In this document: positions 55,616 to 63,479 of the stretch, in pieces
Numbering within the stretch: the stretch's first letter is position 1
How the letters are laid out: every line of letters begins with the position of its first letter
Assembly: GCF_004115925.1 (NCBI RefSeq)
Contig: NZ_SDDX01000019.1
Coordinates: 62,001 to 126,000, forward strand
DNA from: Lelliottia nimipressuralis
Lineage (GTDB): Bacteria; Pseudomonadota; Gammaproteobacteria; Enterobacterales; Enterobacteriaceae
Direction of reading: 5' to 3'
DNA: 64,000 nucleotides
Notes under the pieces: generated by a model
What the model saw: the letters and a program-made list of their open reading frames with translations, nothing else
The model's database searches: none
Told to the model about the DNA's origin: nothing
Program-made: the position numbers and the translations under genes

Positions 55616-56761
55616 ATGCACACCCATCACCTGCTCGTCGCTTCACTCTCCCTGCTTGCCACCGCCGCCGTCGCACAACCCCAGTACGCCTGGGTCGGCA
55701 CCTACAACCCGAACGGCGAAGGGCTGTACCGTTTTACGGTCGATCCCAACAATGGTTCGCTCGGGGAGAAAACCCTCGTGAGCCAGTTACCCAACGCGGC
55801 GCAGCTTACGGTTTCGCACGATGGCAAAACCCTCTATCTGGCGAGCGAAGCGGAGAAAGGGGTGATTCAGGCGTTACGCATCGGGGCAAGCGGTGAACTG
55901 ACCGAGCTGAATCAGGTGGCGTCCGGCGGGGCGGGACCTGTGTATGTGTCCCTGACGCCAGAGGGGCGTCATCTGCTGGTGGCGAACTATGTCAGCGGCT
56001 CGATTGCGGTGCTGCCCGTGAAGGCTGACGGCAGTCTGGGAGAGGCAACGGACACCCATCAGGATCAGGGCGAACCCGGTGCGGCGAAACCGGAAGCGGC
56101 TGTCGAAGGCAGTTTTGCCGTAAGCGATCATAACGGCCCTCACGCCCATATGATCGCCGCCGATCCGAGCGGGAAATATGTTTTTTCGACGGATCTCGGT
56201 CTGGATCGGATCTATCAGTATCGTTTTGACACTCAACGCGGAAAGCTCACCCCAAACGAGCCGCCGTTTATCAACGCCTCGTCTAAAGGTGCCGGGCCGC
56301 GCCATTTTGTCTTTACGCCGAAAGGCGATGGCCTGTGGCTGATCAACGAAGAGTCCTCGACCCTGAGCTGGTATGCTCTGGATCAGGCCACCGGCACGCT
56401 GAAAGAGGGCAAAACGATCTCTTCCCTGCCGAAAGAGTATAAAGGCACCAGTTTTGCCGCAGGGCTGGCGTTGAGCGCTGATGGCCAGCAGCTGTACGTC
56501 GCGAACCGTTTGCATAACAGCATCGCGCACTTTAGGGTAACGGCCGAGGGCACGCTGGTGCATCAGGAGGATGTCTGGACCCGTGGCGATTACCCACGCT
56601 CTCTGACCCTGGATAAGCAGGGCCGCTGGCTGTACGTTATGAATCAGCGCAGCGATAACATCACCCGTTTTCGCGTTGCACCCGATGGCAAGCTAAGCTT
56701 CGAACCGGACTACACGCCGGTCGGCAGCCCATCACAGATGGTCATTTCAACCGGGCCATGA
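55616..56761 (+). CDS. Exported YbhE/Pgl-type lactonase-family beta-propeller
   Basis: 381 residues from ATG at 55616 (AGGAG before it). Residues 1-21 (HHLLVASLSLLATAAVA) form a signal peptide, so the protein is periplasmic, unlike E. coli 6-phosphogluconolactonase Pgl. The seven-bladed propeller has the family motifs SHDGKTLYLASE, NGPHAHMIAADPSGKYVFSTDLG and GAGPRHFVFTPKGDGL. It may open a sugar lactone before uptake. Same direction as the dga-like genes and 19 bases before the regulator. Confidence 0.85.
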   Translation: MHTHHLLVASLSLLATAAVAQPQYAWVGTYNPNGEGLYRFTVDPNNGSLGEKTLVSQLPNAAQLTVSHDGKTLYLASEAEKGVIQALRIGASGELTELNQVASGGAGPVYVSLTPEGRHLLVANYVSGSIAVLPVKADGSLGEATDTHQDQGEPGAAKPEAAVEGSFAVSDHNGPHAHMIAADPSGKYVFSTDLGLDRIYQYRFDTQRGKLTPNEPPFINASSKGAGPRHFVFTPKGDGLWLINEESSTLSWYALDQATGTLKEGKTISSLPKEYKGTSFAAGLALSADGQQLYVANRLHNSIAHFRVTAEGTLVHQEDVWTRGDYPRSLTLDKQGRWLYVMNQRSDNITRFRVAPDGKLSFEPDYTPVGSPSQMVISTGP

Positions 56762-56780
56762 GCCGTAAGAGGATAAAGAC

Positions 56781-58691
56781 GTGCGATTTCCGAACCAACG
56801 TTTAGCGCAACTGTTCGATCTGTTGCAAAACGAGACGCTGCCGCAGGACGAGCTGGCGCAGCGGCTGTCGGTATCCACACGTACCGTGCGGGCGGACATC
56901 ACCGCCCTGAACGCGCTGCTGGCAGGCCACGGCGCGCAGTTTATTCTCAGCCGCGGCAACGGCTATCAGCTCAAGATTGACGATGCCGCGCGCTATCAGT
57001 CGTTGCAGGATTCTCGCCCGCGCGCGCTGCGGATCCCGCGCACCGGACAGGAGCGCGTGCATTATCTGGTGGTACGTTTTCTCACCTCTGCTTTTTCGTT
57101 AAAGCTGGAAGATTTGGCTGATGAATGGTTTGTCAGCCGCGCGACCCTGCAAAACGACATGGTGGAGGTGCGAGAGTGCTTCCACCGCTACAGCCTGACG
57201 CTGGAAACGCGCCCGCGCCACGGCATGAAACTGTTCGGCAGTGAGATGTCGATTCGGGCCTGCCTGACGGATTTGCTGTGGGAGCTGGCGCAGCAGGACA
57301 GCCTCAATCCGCTGGTGACCGAAGTCGCCCTGAATGCGGGTGTGCCGGAGCAGCTGGTCATGGTGCTGCATGACACCCTCACGCGCCATCACATTCGTCT
57401 CACGGATGAAGGCGAGCTGTTTGTACGGCTCTACTGCGCCGTGTCCGTGCGCCGCATCAGCGAAGGCTATCCGCTGCCGGAATTTAACGCCGAGGATGTC
57501 GAAGAGAACGTGCGTGACGCCGCGCGGGATATTGCTGCGGCCATTGCCCGGCTGGCGGATAAAGTGCTCTCACCGTCAGAGGAGAACTGGCTTTGTGTCC
57601 ACATCGCCGCGCGCCAGATTCAGGAGATCGCCCCGAGCGCGATTAACGCTGACGACGACGAAGCGCTGGTGAACTATATCCTGCGCTACATTAACACCCA
57701 CTATAACTACAACCTGCTGAACGACGCCCAGCTGCATGCGGATTTGCTGACACATATCAAAACCATGATCACCCGCGTGCGCTACCAAATCATGATCCCC
57801 AATCCGTTGCTGGATAACATCAAACAGCACTACCCGATGGCGTGGGATATGACCCTGGCAGCGGTCTCCGGCTGGGGGAAATACACGCCGTACGTGATCA
57901 GCGAAAACGAGATTGGTTTTCTGGTGCTGCACATCGGCGTCGGGCTGGAGAGGCATTACAACGTCGGCTATCAGCGTCAGCCGCGCGTCCTGCTGGTGTG
58001 CGATGCCGGGAATGCGATGGCGCGCATGATTGAAGCGGTGCTGCAGCGCAAATACCCGCAGGTGGAAGTGACGCGCACCGTCACTCTGCGCGAGTACGAG
58101 CTGGCGGAAAGCATCAGCGAGGATTTCGTGATCTCCACCGCCCGCATCAGTGAAAAAGCGAAACCGGTGGTACAGATCGCGCCGTTCCCGACCGACTATC
58201 AGCTGGAGCAGATCGGCAAGCTGGTGCTGGTGGATCGCACCCGTCCGTGGATGCTGGAAAAATACTTCGACGCCGACCATTTCCGCGTGATTGATTCAAA
58301 CAGTGATCAGCAAACCTTGTTCCAGGAACTGTGCGGGCAACTGTGTGAGGAAGGGTTTGTCGACGCGGAGTTTCTAGACTCGGTGGTCGAACGTGAAGCC
58401 ATCGTCAGCACCATGCTCGGCGACGGTATCGCGCTGCCGCACTCCCTCGGTCTGCTGGCGCAAAAAACCGTGGTCTACACCGTACTGGCTCCGCAGGGAA
58501 TAAAGTGGGGCGACGAAACGGCGCACGTGATTTTCCTGCTGGCGATCAGCAAAAGCGAATACGAAGAGGCGATGGCGATTTACGATATTTTCGTCACCTT
58601 CCTGCGCGAGCGGGCGATGACGCGCCTGTGCGGCTGCCGTGATTTTGCAGAATTCAAAACGGTGGCGATGGAGAGTTTGAGTCGTTTTTGA
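56781..58691 (+). CDS. PRD/EIIB/EIIA transcriptional regulator, MtlR/BglG type
   Basis: 636 residues. Two N-terminal HTHs (about 5-60: DELAQRLSVSTRTVRADITA; about 95-160), PRD1 (about 170-275), PRD2 (about 285-395), an EIIB-Gat-like domain with Cys407 (LLVCDAGNAMA), and an EIIA domain with the phosphorylatable His554 (ALPHS). This is a DNA-binding activator controlled by PTS phosphorylation, not an RNA antiterminator. Its presence in an operon without a recognisable PTS permease suggests that the SFCGS/DUF431x proteins are PTS-connected. Last gene of the operon. Confidence 0.92.
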   Translation: MRFPNQRLAQLFDLLQNETLPQDELAQRLSVSTRTVRADITALNALLAGHGAQFILSRGNGYQLKIDDAARYQSLQDSRPRALRIPRTGQERVHYLVVRFLTSAFSLKLEDLADEWFVSRATLQNDMVEVRECFHRYSLTLETRPRHGMKLFGSEMSIRACLTDLLWELAQQDSLNPLVTEVALNAGVPEQLVMVLHDTLTRHHIRLTDEGELFVRLYCAVSVRRISEGYPLPEFNAEDVEENVRDAARDIAAAIARLADKVLSPSEENWLCVHIAARQIQEIAPSAINADDDEALVNYILRYINTHYNYNLLNDAQLHADLLTHIKTMITRVRYQIMIPNPLLDNIKQHYPMAWDMTLAAVSGWGKYTPYVISENEIGFLVLHIGVGLERHYNVGYQRQPRVLLVCDAGNAMARMIEAVLQRKYPQVEVTRTVTLREYELAESISEDFVISTARISEKAKPVVQIAPFPTDYQLEQIGKLVLVDRTRPWMLEKYFDADHFRVIDSNSDQQTLFQELCGQLCEEGFVDAEFLDSVVEREAIVSTMLGDGIALPHSLGLLAQKTVVYTVLAPQGIKWGDETAHVIFLLAISKSEYEEAMAIYDIFVTFLRERAMTRLCGCRDFAEFKTVAMESLSRF

Positions 58692-58723
58692 GGCGATGGG
58701 CGGAAAACGTCTCCGCCCACGGT

Positions 58724-59188
58724 TTATCGCAAATGATGTACAACCTGGTTGCTGCTGCCGCGCCAAATCAGCGCCGGGTCTTTCAAATCCTGCACGAACT
58801 TACCATCCACCAGCACGTTAATCAGGTCGACGATTTCCATCTGAGCGTCGTTTAGCTCATCCAGCTTATAGCCGGTCCACACCCAGATATCCTTCCCCGC
58901 GCACTCTTTTCGAATGCGTTTCACCAGTTTCAGAATGTGCGGCACGTTCTGCGGATGGAGCGGATCGCCGCCGGAGAGGGAGATCCCCTGGCGCGGGATC
59001 CGCGTGTCGTTCAGATCCCTGATAATCCGGTTTTCCATCTCGTCGTCAAACGGCAGCCCCGAGTTCAGACGCCAGGTGCTTTTGTTGTAGCAGCCAGGGC
59101 ATTCGTGAACGCATCCGGACACAAACAGCGTGCAGCGGGTGCCCGGGCCGTTAACGATGTCGACGGGATAATACTGGTGATAATTCAT
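58724..59188 (-). CDS. nrdG: Anaerobic ribonucleotide reductase activating protein
   Basis: 154 residues, as in E. coli. Radical-SAM cluster motif CVHECPGC (Cys26, Cys30, Cys33) near the N-terminus and the SAM-binding SLSGGDPLHPQNV. It generates the glycyl radical on NrdD under anaerobiosis. It follows nrdD by 70 bases; the two form one operon. Confidence 0.97.
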   Translation of the reverse strand: MNYHQYYPVDIVNGPGTRCTLFVSGCVHECPGCYNKSTWRLNSGLPFDDEMENRIIRDLNDTRIPRQGISLSGGDPLHPQNVPHILKLVKRIRKECAGKDIWVWTGYKLDELNDAQMEIVDLINVLVDGKFVQDLKDPALIWRGSSNQVVHHLR

Positions 59189-59258
59189 TTTCGCTTCTCA
59201 ATTATCGCAATGCCCGCGCTGGCTGCTCTTGCTCACCCGGCATCAGCGCGGCAGAGGA

Positions 59259-61397
59259 TTACCCGATCTGGCCATTCCCCAAATGTTTCACGCGGCGCTT
59301 CACTTCTTCCTGCTTACCGGCGTTGAACGGACGTGCGTCCGGGCTGCCGAGGTAACCACAGACGCGGCGGGTCACGGAGACACGCGCGGCGTCGTGGTTA
59401 CCGCATTTCGGACAGGTAAAGCCCTTGCTGGTACATTCGAATTCACCGGTGAAACCGCACTCGTAGCACTCGTCGATCGGCGTGTTGGTGCCGTAATACG
59501 GCACATGCTGATAGCTGTAATCCCACACGTCTTCCAGCGCTTTCAGGTTGTGCTGAATGTTCGGGTACTCGCCGTAACAGATAAAGCCACCGTTCGCCAC
59601 CGGCGGGTAGGCCGCTTCAAAGTCGATCTTGTCGTACGGATTGACCTTTTTCTCCACGTCGAGGTGGAAGCTGTTGGTGTAGTAGCCTTTGTCGGTCACG
59701 CCGTTCACCACGCCAAACTCGGCGGTATCCAGACGGCAGAAGCGATCGCACAGGTTTTCGCTCGGCGTGCTGTAGAGGCTAAAGCCGTAGCCCGTTTCGT
59801 CTTTCCACTGGTCTACCGCATCGCGCAGGCGCTGAACGATAGCGATGCCTTTCGCGCGCAGGGCTTCGCTGTCATACATGTGCTGATTGCCAAACAGGGC
59901 GTTGATGGTTTCGTGGATGCCGATATACCCCAGCGAAATTGACGCGCGGCCGTTCTTGAAGATTTCAGAAACGTCATCGTCCGCTTTCAGGCGCACGCCA
60001 CAGGCACCTTCCATATAGAGGATCGGCGCCACGCGCGCTTTTACTCCTTCCAGACGCGCAATACGGGTCATCAGCGCTTTACGCGCCAGCTGCAGACGTT
60101 CGTCGAGCAGGGTCCAGAACGCGGCTTCGTCACCCTTCGCTTCCAGCGCAATGCGCGGCAGGTTGAGGCTGATCACGCCGATGTTGTTGCGGCCTTCATG
60201 TACCTGCTCGCCGTTTTCATTTTCATACACACCGAGGAAGCTGCGGCAGCCCATCGGGGTTTTGAACGAACCCGTGACTTTCACCACCTGGTCGTAGTTC
60301 AGAATATCCGGATACATGCGCTTGCTCGCGCATTCCAGCGCCAGCTGTTTGATGTCGTAGTTCGCATCACCAAACTTGTGATTCAGGCCATCGCGAATGG
60401 CGAAGACCAGTTTTGGGAACACCGCGGTTTTGCGGTTTTTGCCGAGGCCCGAAATACGATTGCGTAAAATCGACTGCTGAATCAGACGCGACTCCCAGCT
60501 GGTCCCCAGACCAAAACCGAAGGTTACAAACGGCGTCTGGCCGTTGGCGGTGTGCAGGGTGTTCACTTCGTATTCCAGAGACTGGAACGCGTCGTAGCAC
60601 TCTTTCTCGGTGCGGGAGCGGGCATAGCCGTCCGCGTCCGGGATCTGCCACTCTTGCGCCACTTTGCGATGCTTGTTAAAGCTCTCGGTGACAAAGGGTG
60701 CCAGCACTTCGTCGATGCGGTTAATGGTGGTGCCGCCGTAAATATGGCTGGCGACCTGGGCGATGATTTGCGCGGTTACCGCCGTGGCAGTAGAGATGGA
60801 TTTTGGCGGCTCAATCTCGGCGTTGCCCATTTTAAAGCCGTGGGTCAGCATGCCTTTCAGATCGATCAGCATACAGTTGAACATCGGGAAGAACGGGGAG
60901 TAGTCGAGATCGTGGTAGTGGATCTCACCGCGTTCATGGGCCTGCACCACGTCGCGCGGCAGCAGATGCTGACGGGCATAGTGCTTGGCGACGATACCGG
61001 CCAGCAGGTCGCGCTGGGTCGGGATCACTTTGCTGTCTTTGTTGGCGTTTTCATTCAGTAGCGCAGAGTTGGTCTGCTCGACCAGGCCACGGATCTCCTG
61101 ATTCAGGCGACCGCGCTTTTCACGCTGGATGTCACGGTCGTGACGGTACTCAATGTAGGCGCGCGCCAGCTGCTTGTACGGGCCGGACATCAGCTGGTTT
61201 TCTACCGCAGTCTGGATCTCGTTGATATCCACCTGACTGCGCTCATTCATCTGGCTACTGACGATTTCTGCGACGGTGGCGCAGTAATCTGCGTCATCGA
61301 CTCCCGCTGCTTTAGCTGCACGCAGAATCGCTTCTTTGATGCGCTCTGATTTAAACGGCACTTTACAGCCATCTCGTTTCATCACATGCGGTGTCAT
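59259..61397 (-). CDS. nrdD: Anaerobic ribonucleoside-triphosphate reductase
   Basis: 712 residues from ATG at 61397, six bases after GGAG; a GTG two codons upstream is rejected. ATP-cone domain (1-95), ten-stranded barrel, C-terminal zinc site (CYECGFTGEFEC, CPKCGN) and the glycyl radical site RRVCGYLGSPDARPF near 680. It makes dNTPs without oxygen. Upstream are FNR and NrdR sites. Confidence 0.98.
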   Translation of the reverse strand: MTPHVMKRDGCKVPFKSERIKEAILRAAKAAGVDDADYCATVAEIVSSQMNERSQVDINEIQTAVENQLMSGPYKQLARAYIEYRHDRDIQREKRGRLNQEIRGLVEQTNSALLNENANKDSKVIPTQRDLLAGIVAKHYARQHLLPRDVVQAHERGEIHYHDLDYSPFFPMFNCMLIDLKGMLTHGFKMGNAEIEPPKSISTATAVTAQIIAQVASHIYGGTTINRIDEVLAPFVTESFNKHRKVAQEWQIPDADGYARSRTEKECYDAFQSLEYEVNTLHTANGQTPFVTFGFGLGTSWESRLIQQSILRNRISGLGKNRKTAVFPKLVFAIRDGLNHKFGDANYDIKQLALECASKRMYPDILNYDQVVKVTGSFKTPMGCRSFLGVYENENGEQVHEGRNNIGVISLNLPRIALEAKGDEAAFWTLLDERLQLARKALMTRIARLEGVKARVAPILYMEGACGVRLKADDDVSEIFKNGRASISLGYIGIHETINALFGNQHMYDSEALRAKGIAIVQRLRDAVDQWKDETGYGFSLYSTPSENLCDRFCRLDTAEFGVVNGVTDKGYYTNSFHLDVEKKVNPYDKIDFEAAYPPVANGGFICYGEYPNIQHNLKALEDVWDYSYQHVPYYGTNTPIDECYECGFTGEFECTSKGFTCPKCGNHDAARVSVTRRVCGYLGSPDARPFNAGKQEEVKRRVKHLGNGQIG

Positions 61398-61418
61398 GAT
61401 CACTCCATTAAAAACAGG

Positions 61419-61427
61419 TTATCCACA
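61419..61427 (+). promoter_or_regulatory. DnaA box 1 in nrdD leader
   Basis: TTATCCACA, exact match to the high-affinity consensus, 22 bases upstream of the nrdD start codon. Confidence 0.6.
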
Positions 61428-61495
61428 GAGGTGGGGAAGGCTGCATAGGACGCAAGTCCCGATGCCTCAGTCACTTCCCTCGTTCCCGACGCTTG

Positions 61496-61504
61496 TTATC
61501 CACA
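61496..61504 (+). promoter_or_regulatory. DnaA box 2 upstream of nrdD
   Basis: A second exact TTATCCACA in the same orientation, 77 bases from the first. Confidence 0.6.
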
Positions 61505-61553
61505 ATTCCGGCCGGCGTCGTCGCCGTTGTCTTGTTGGAATAGTAGACGATAA

Positions 61554-61569
61554 ATACAATATGTTGGGT
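61554..61569 (-). promoter_or_regulatory. NrdR box (promoter-proximal)
   Basis: ATACAATATGTTGGGT matches about 12 of 16 positions of ACACWAYATATWGTGT. It is one of two boxes separated by 15 bases, the standard NrdR arrangement. Confidence 0.65.
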
Positions 61570-61584
61570 CGGCGTGCATTTTAA

Positions 61585-61600
61585 GTTCTATATGTAGTGA
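61585..61600 (-). promoter_or_regulatory. NrdR box (promoter-distal)
   Basis: Read on the minus strand, TCACTACATATAGAAC matches about 12 of 16 positions of the NrdR consensus. Confidence 0.65.
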
Positions 61601-61610
61601 TTTGCATCAA
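61597..61610 (-). promoter_or_regulatory. FNR site upstream of nrdD
   Basis: GTGAT, TTGC, ATCAA: one mismatch to TTGAT-N4-ATCAA. It overlaps the distal NrdR box by four bases. The rest of the 375-base nrdD/treC gap is AT-rich, with no gene seen. Confidence 0.7.
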
Positions 61611-61737
61611 ACATGTTTGCGATTTTTTTGATTCAGAACAAAGTAAAAAGACGAGAGTACAAACGGCGGGCACTACAGCGATTGTAAATCCGGGCAGGAA
61701 AAATCTGATTAAATATTCAACAAAAACAGTAAAATAT

Positions 61738-61765
61738 TGCCGGGCAAACGCAGCGCTGCCCGGCA
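61738..61765 (-). terminator. Terminator of treBC
   Basis: TGCCGGGCA (61738-61746) pairs exactly with TGCCCGGCA (61757-61765); on the minus strand ATATTTT follows. It starts eight bases past the treC stop. Confidence 0.8.
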
Positions 61766-61772
61766 TTTTGTA

Positions 61773-63428
61773 CTACGCCTGCAGCCACCACACCGCCTCA
61801 AACGGACGCAGTGTCATCGCGGCGGGTTGGCTGGCGACTTCGGCGTAGTTGCTGAGCACCACGCGCCAGTCGCCGCTGAGGGCGTCCGGCTGCCACGCCT
61901 GGCATTCATGACTCAGGTTAGCGACCACGATCAGCGTCTGCCCCTGCCACTGGCGGCGGTAACACCACAGGGAAGAATGCGTCGGCAGCAGATCCTGATA
62001 GTCGCCCCAGGTCAGCAGCGGCAGCGATTTGCGCAGAGCGATCAGCGACTGATAGGTATAAAACACGGAGTCGGGATCGCTGAGCGCCGCGTCAACGTTG
62101 AGGGTTGCGACGTTATCGCACAGATCGATCCACGGCTCGCCGGTGGTAAAACCGCCGTTCGGGGTGGCATCCCACTGCATCGGCGTGCGGCTGTTGTCGC
62201 GGGATTTACTCGCCAGAATCGCCAGAAGTTCCTCTGCATCGCGCCCCTTTGCCCGCTGTTCGGCGAACATGTTGTGGCTCTCAACATCGCGATAATCGGT
62301 GATACGGACGAAGTGCGGGTTGGTCATGCCGATCTCTTCCCCCTGGTAGATGTACGGCGTGCCCTGCATGCCGTGCAGCACCATTGCCAGCATTTTGGCG
62401 GAGGTGGTGCGGTATTCCCCCTCGTCGCCAAAGCGCGAAACGATGCGCGGCTGATCGTGGTTACACCAGAACAGAGCGTTCCACGCAACGCCATGCATCC
62501 CTTGCTGCCAGTGGCTGAACAGGGTTTTCAGCGCCACGTAATCGGGCTTCGCGAGTGTCCACTTTTCGCCGTTCGGGTAATCGACTTTCAGGTGATGGAA
62601 GTTAAAGGTCATCGACAGTTCGCGCCCGTCGAGCGCGGCGTATTGCTGGCAATTTTCCAGCGAGGTGGAGGACATCTCGCCCACGGTCATCAGGTTGCGC
62701 GGGGTGAACACATCCCGGCTCATCTCCTGCAAATATTCATGGGCGCGCGGGCCGTCAGTATAGAAACGGCGGCCATCGCCGAGGTTATCGTCCGGGAAAT
62801 CCTGGTCCTTGGAGATCAGGTTAATCACGTCGAGACGCAGGCCGTCCACGCCGCGATCGGCCCAGAACTCGCACACTTTTTTCAGCTCGCTGCGGACCTG
62901 CGGGTTTTCCCAGTTCAGATCCGCCTGCTCGGGGGCGAAAAGGTGCAGATAATACTGCTCACTCTCGGCGTGCCAGCGCCAGGCGTTGCCACCAAATTTG
63001 GAGCGCCAGTTGTTCGGCAGCGCGTCCGGCGTACCGTCACGCCAGATATAGAACTCACGGTACGGGCTCTCTTTATTGAGAGATTCGCGGAACCACGCGT
63101 GCTGCGTGGAGGTGTGGTTGAGCACCATGTCGAGCACCAGACGGATGCCGCGCGCATGGGCCTGTTTCACCAGTTCGTCAAAATCATCCAGCGTGCCGTA
63201 GGCCGGATCGATGGCGGTATAGTTCGCCACGTCGTAGCCGTTATCGATCTGCGGGGAAATATAGAATGGCGTCAGCCAGAGGGCATCCACGCCGAGGGTT
63301 TTCAGGTAGTCCAGACGCTGCGTGACGCCGCGTAAATCACCGGTACCACGTCCGGTGGTGTCCTGAAAACTCTTTGGGTAAATCTGATAGATGACACCGT
63401 TTTGCCACCAGTGCGGAAGGGTATTCAT
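61773..63428 (-). CDS. treC: Trehalose-6-phosphate hydrolase
   Basis: 551 residues from ATG at 63428 (MNTLPHWWQNGVIYQIYPKS). GH13 fold with nucleophile in DGLRLDVINL (Asp near 200), acid/base in TVGEMSST (Glu near 253) and the transition-state Asp in WCNHDQPR (about 325). It splits trehalose 6-phosphate into glucose and glucose 6-phosphate. Second gene of treBC. Confidence 0.97.
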   Translation of the reverse strand: MNTLPHWWQNGVIYQIYPKSFQDTTGRGTGDLRGVTQRLDYLKTLGVDALWLTPFYISPQIDNGYDVANYTAIDPAYGTLDDFDELVKQAHARGIRLVLDMVLNHTSTQHAWFRESLNKESPYREFYIWRDGTPDALPNNWRSKFGGNAWRWHAESEQYYLHLFAPEQADLNWENPQVRSELKKVCEFWADRGVDGLRLDVINLISKDQDFPDDNLGDGRRFYTDGPRAHEYLQEMSRDVFTPRNLMTVGEMSSTSLENCQQYAALDGRELSMTFNFHHLKVDYPNGEKWTLAKPDYVALKTLFSHWQQGMHGVAWNALFWCNHDQPRIVSRFGDEGEYRTTSAKMLAMVLHGMQGTPYIYQGEEIGMTNPHFVRITDYRDVESHNMFAEQRAKGRDAEELLAILASKSRDNSRTPMQWDATPNGGFTTGEPWIDLCDNVATLNVDAALSDPDSVFYTYQSLIALRKSLPLLTWGDYQDLLPTHSSLWCYRRQWQGQTLIVVANLSHECQAWQPDALSGDWRVVLSNYAEVASQPAAMTLRPFEAVWWLQA

Positions 63429-63479
63429 AATGCGTTCCTGCAAATGCGAAGGGGCGCAACTGCGCCCCGAAAGAAGACG

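Noticed and set aside
61737-63335. 532-codon open frame antisense to treC
   Set aside because: Shadow frame; treC on the other strand is complete and conserved, and the translation has no recognisable domain.
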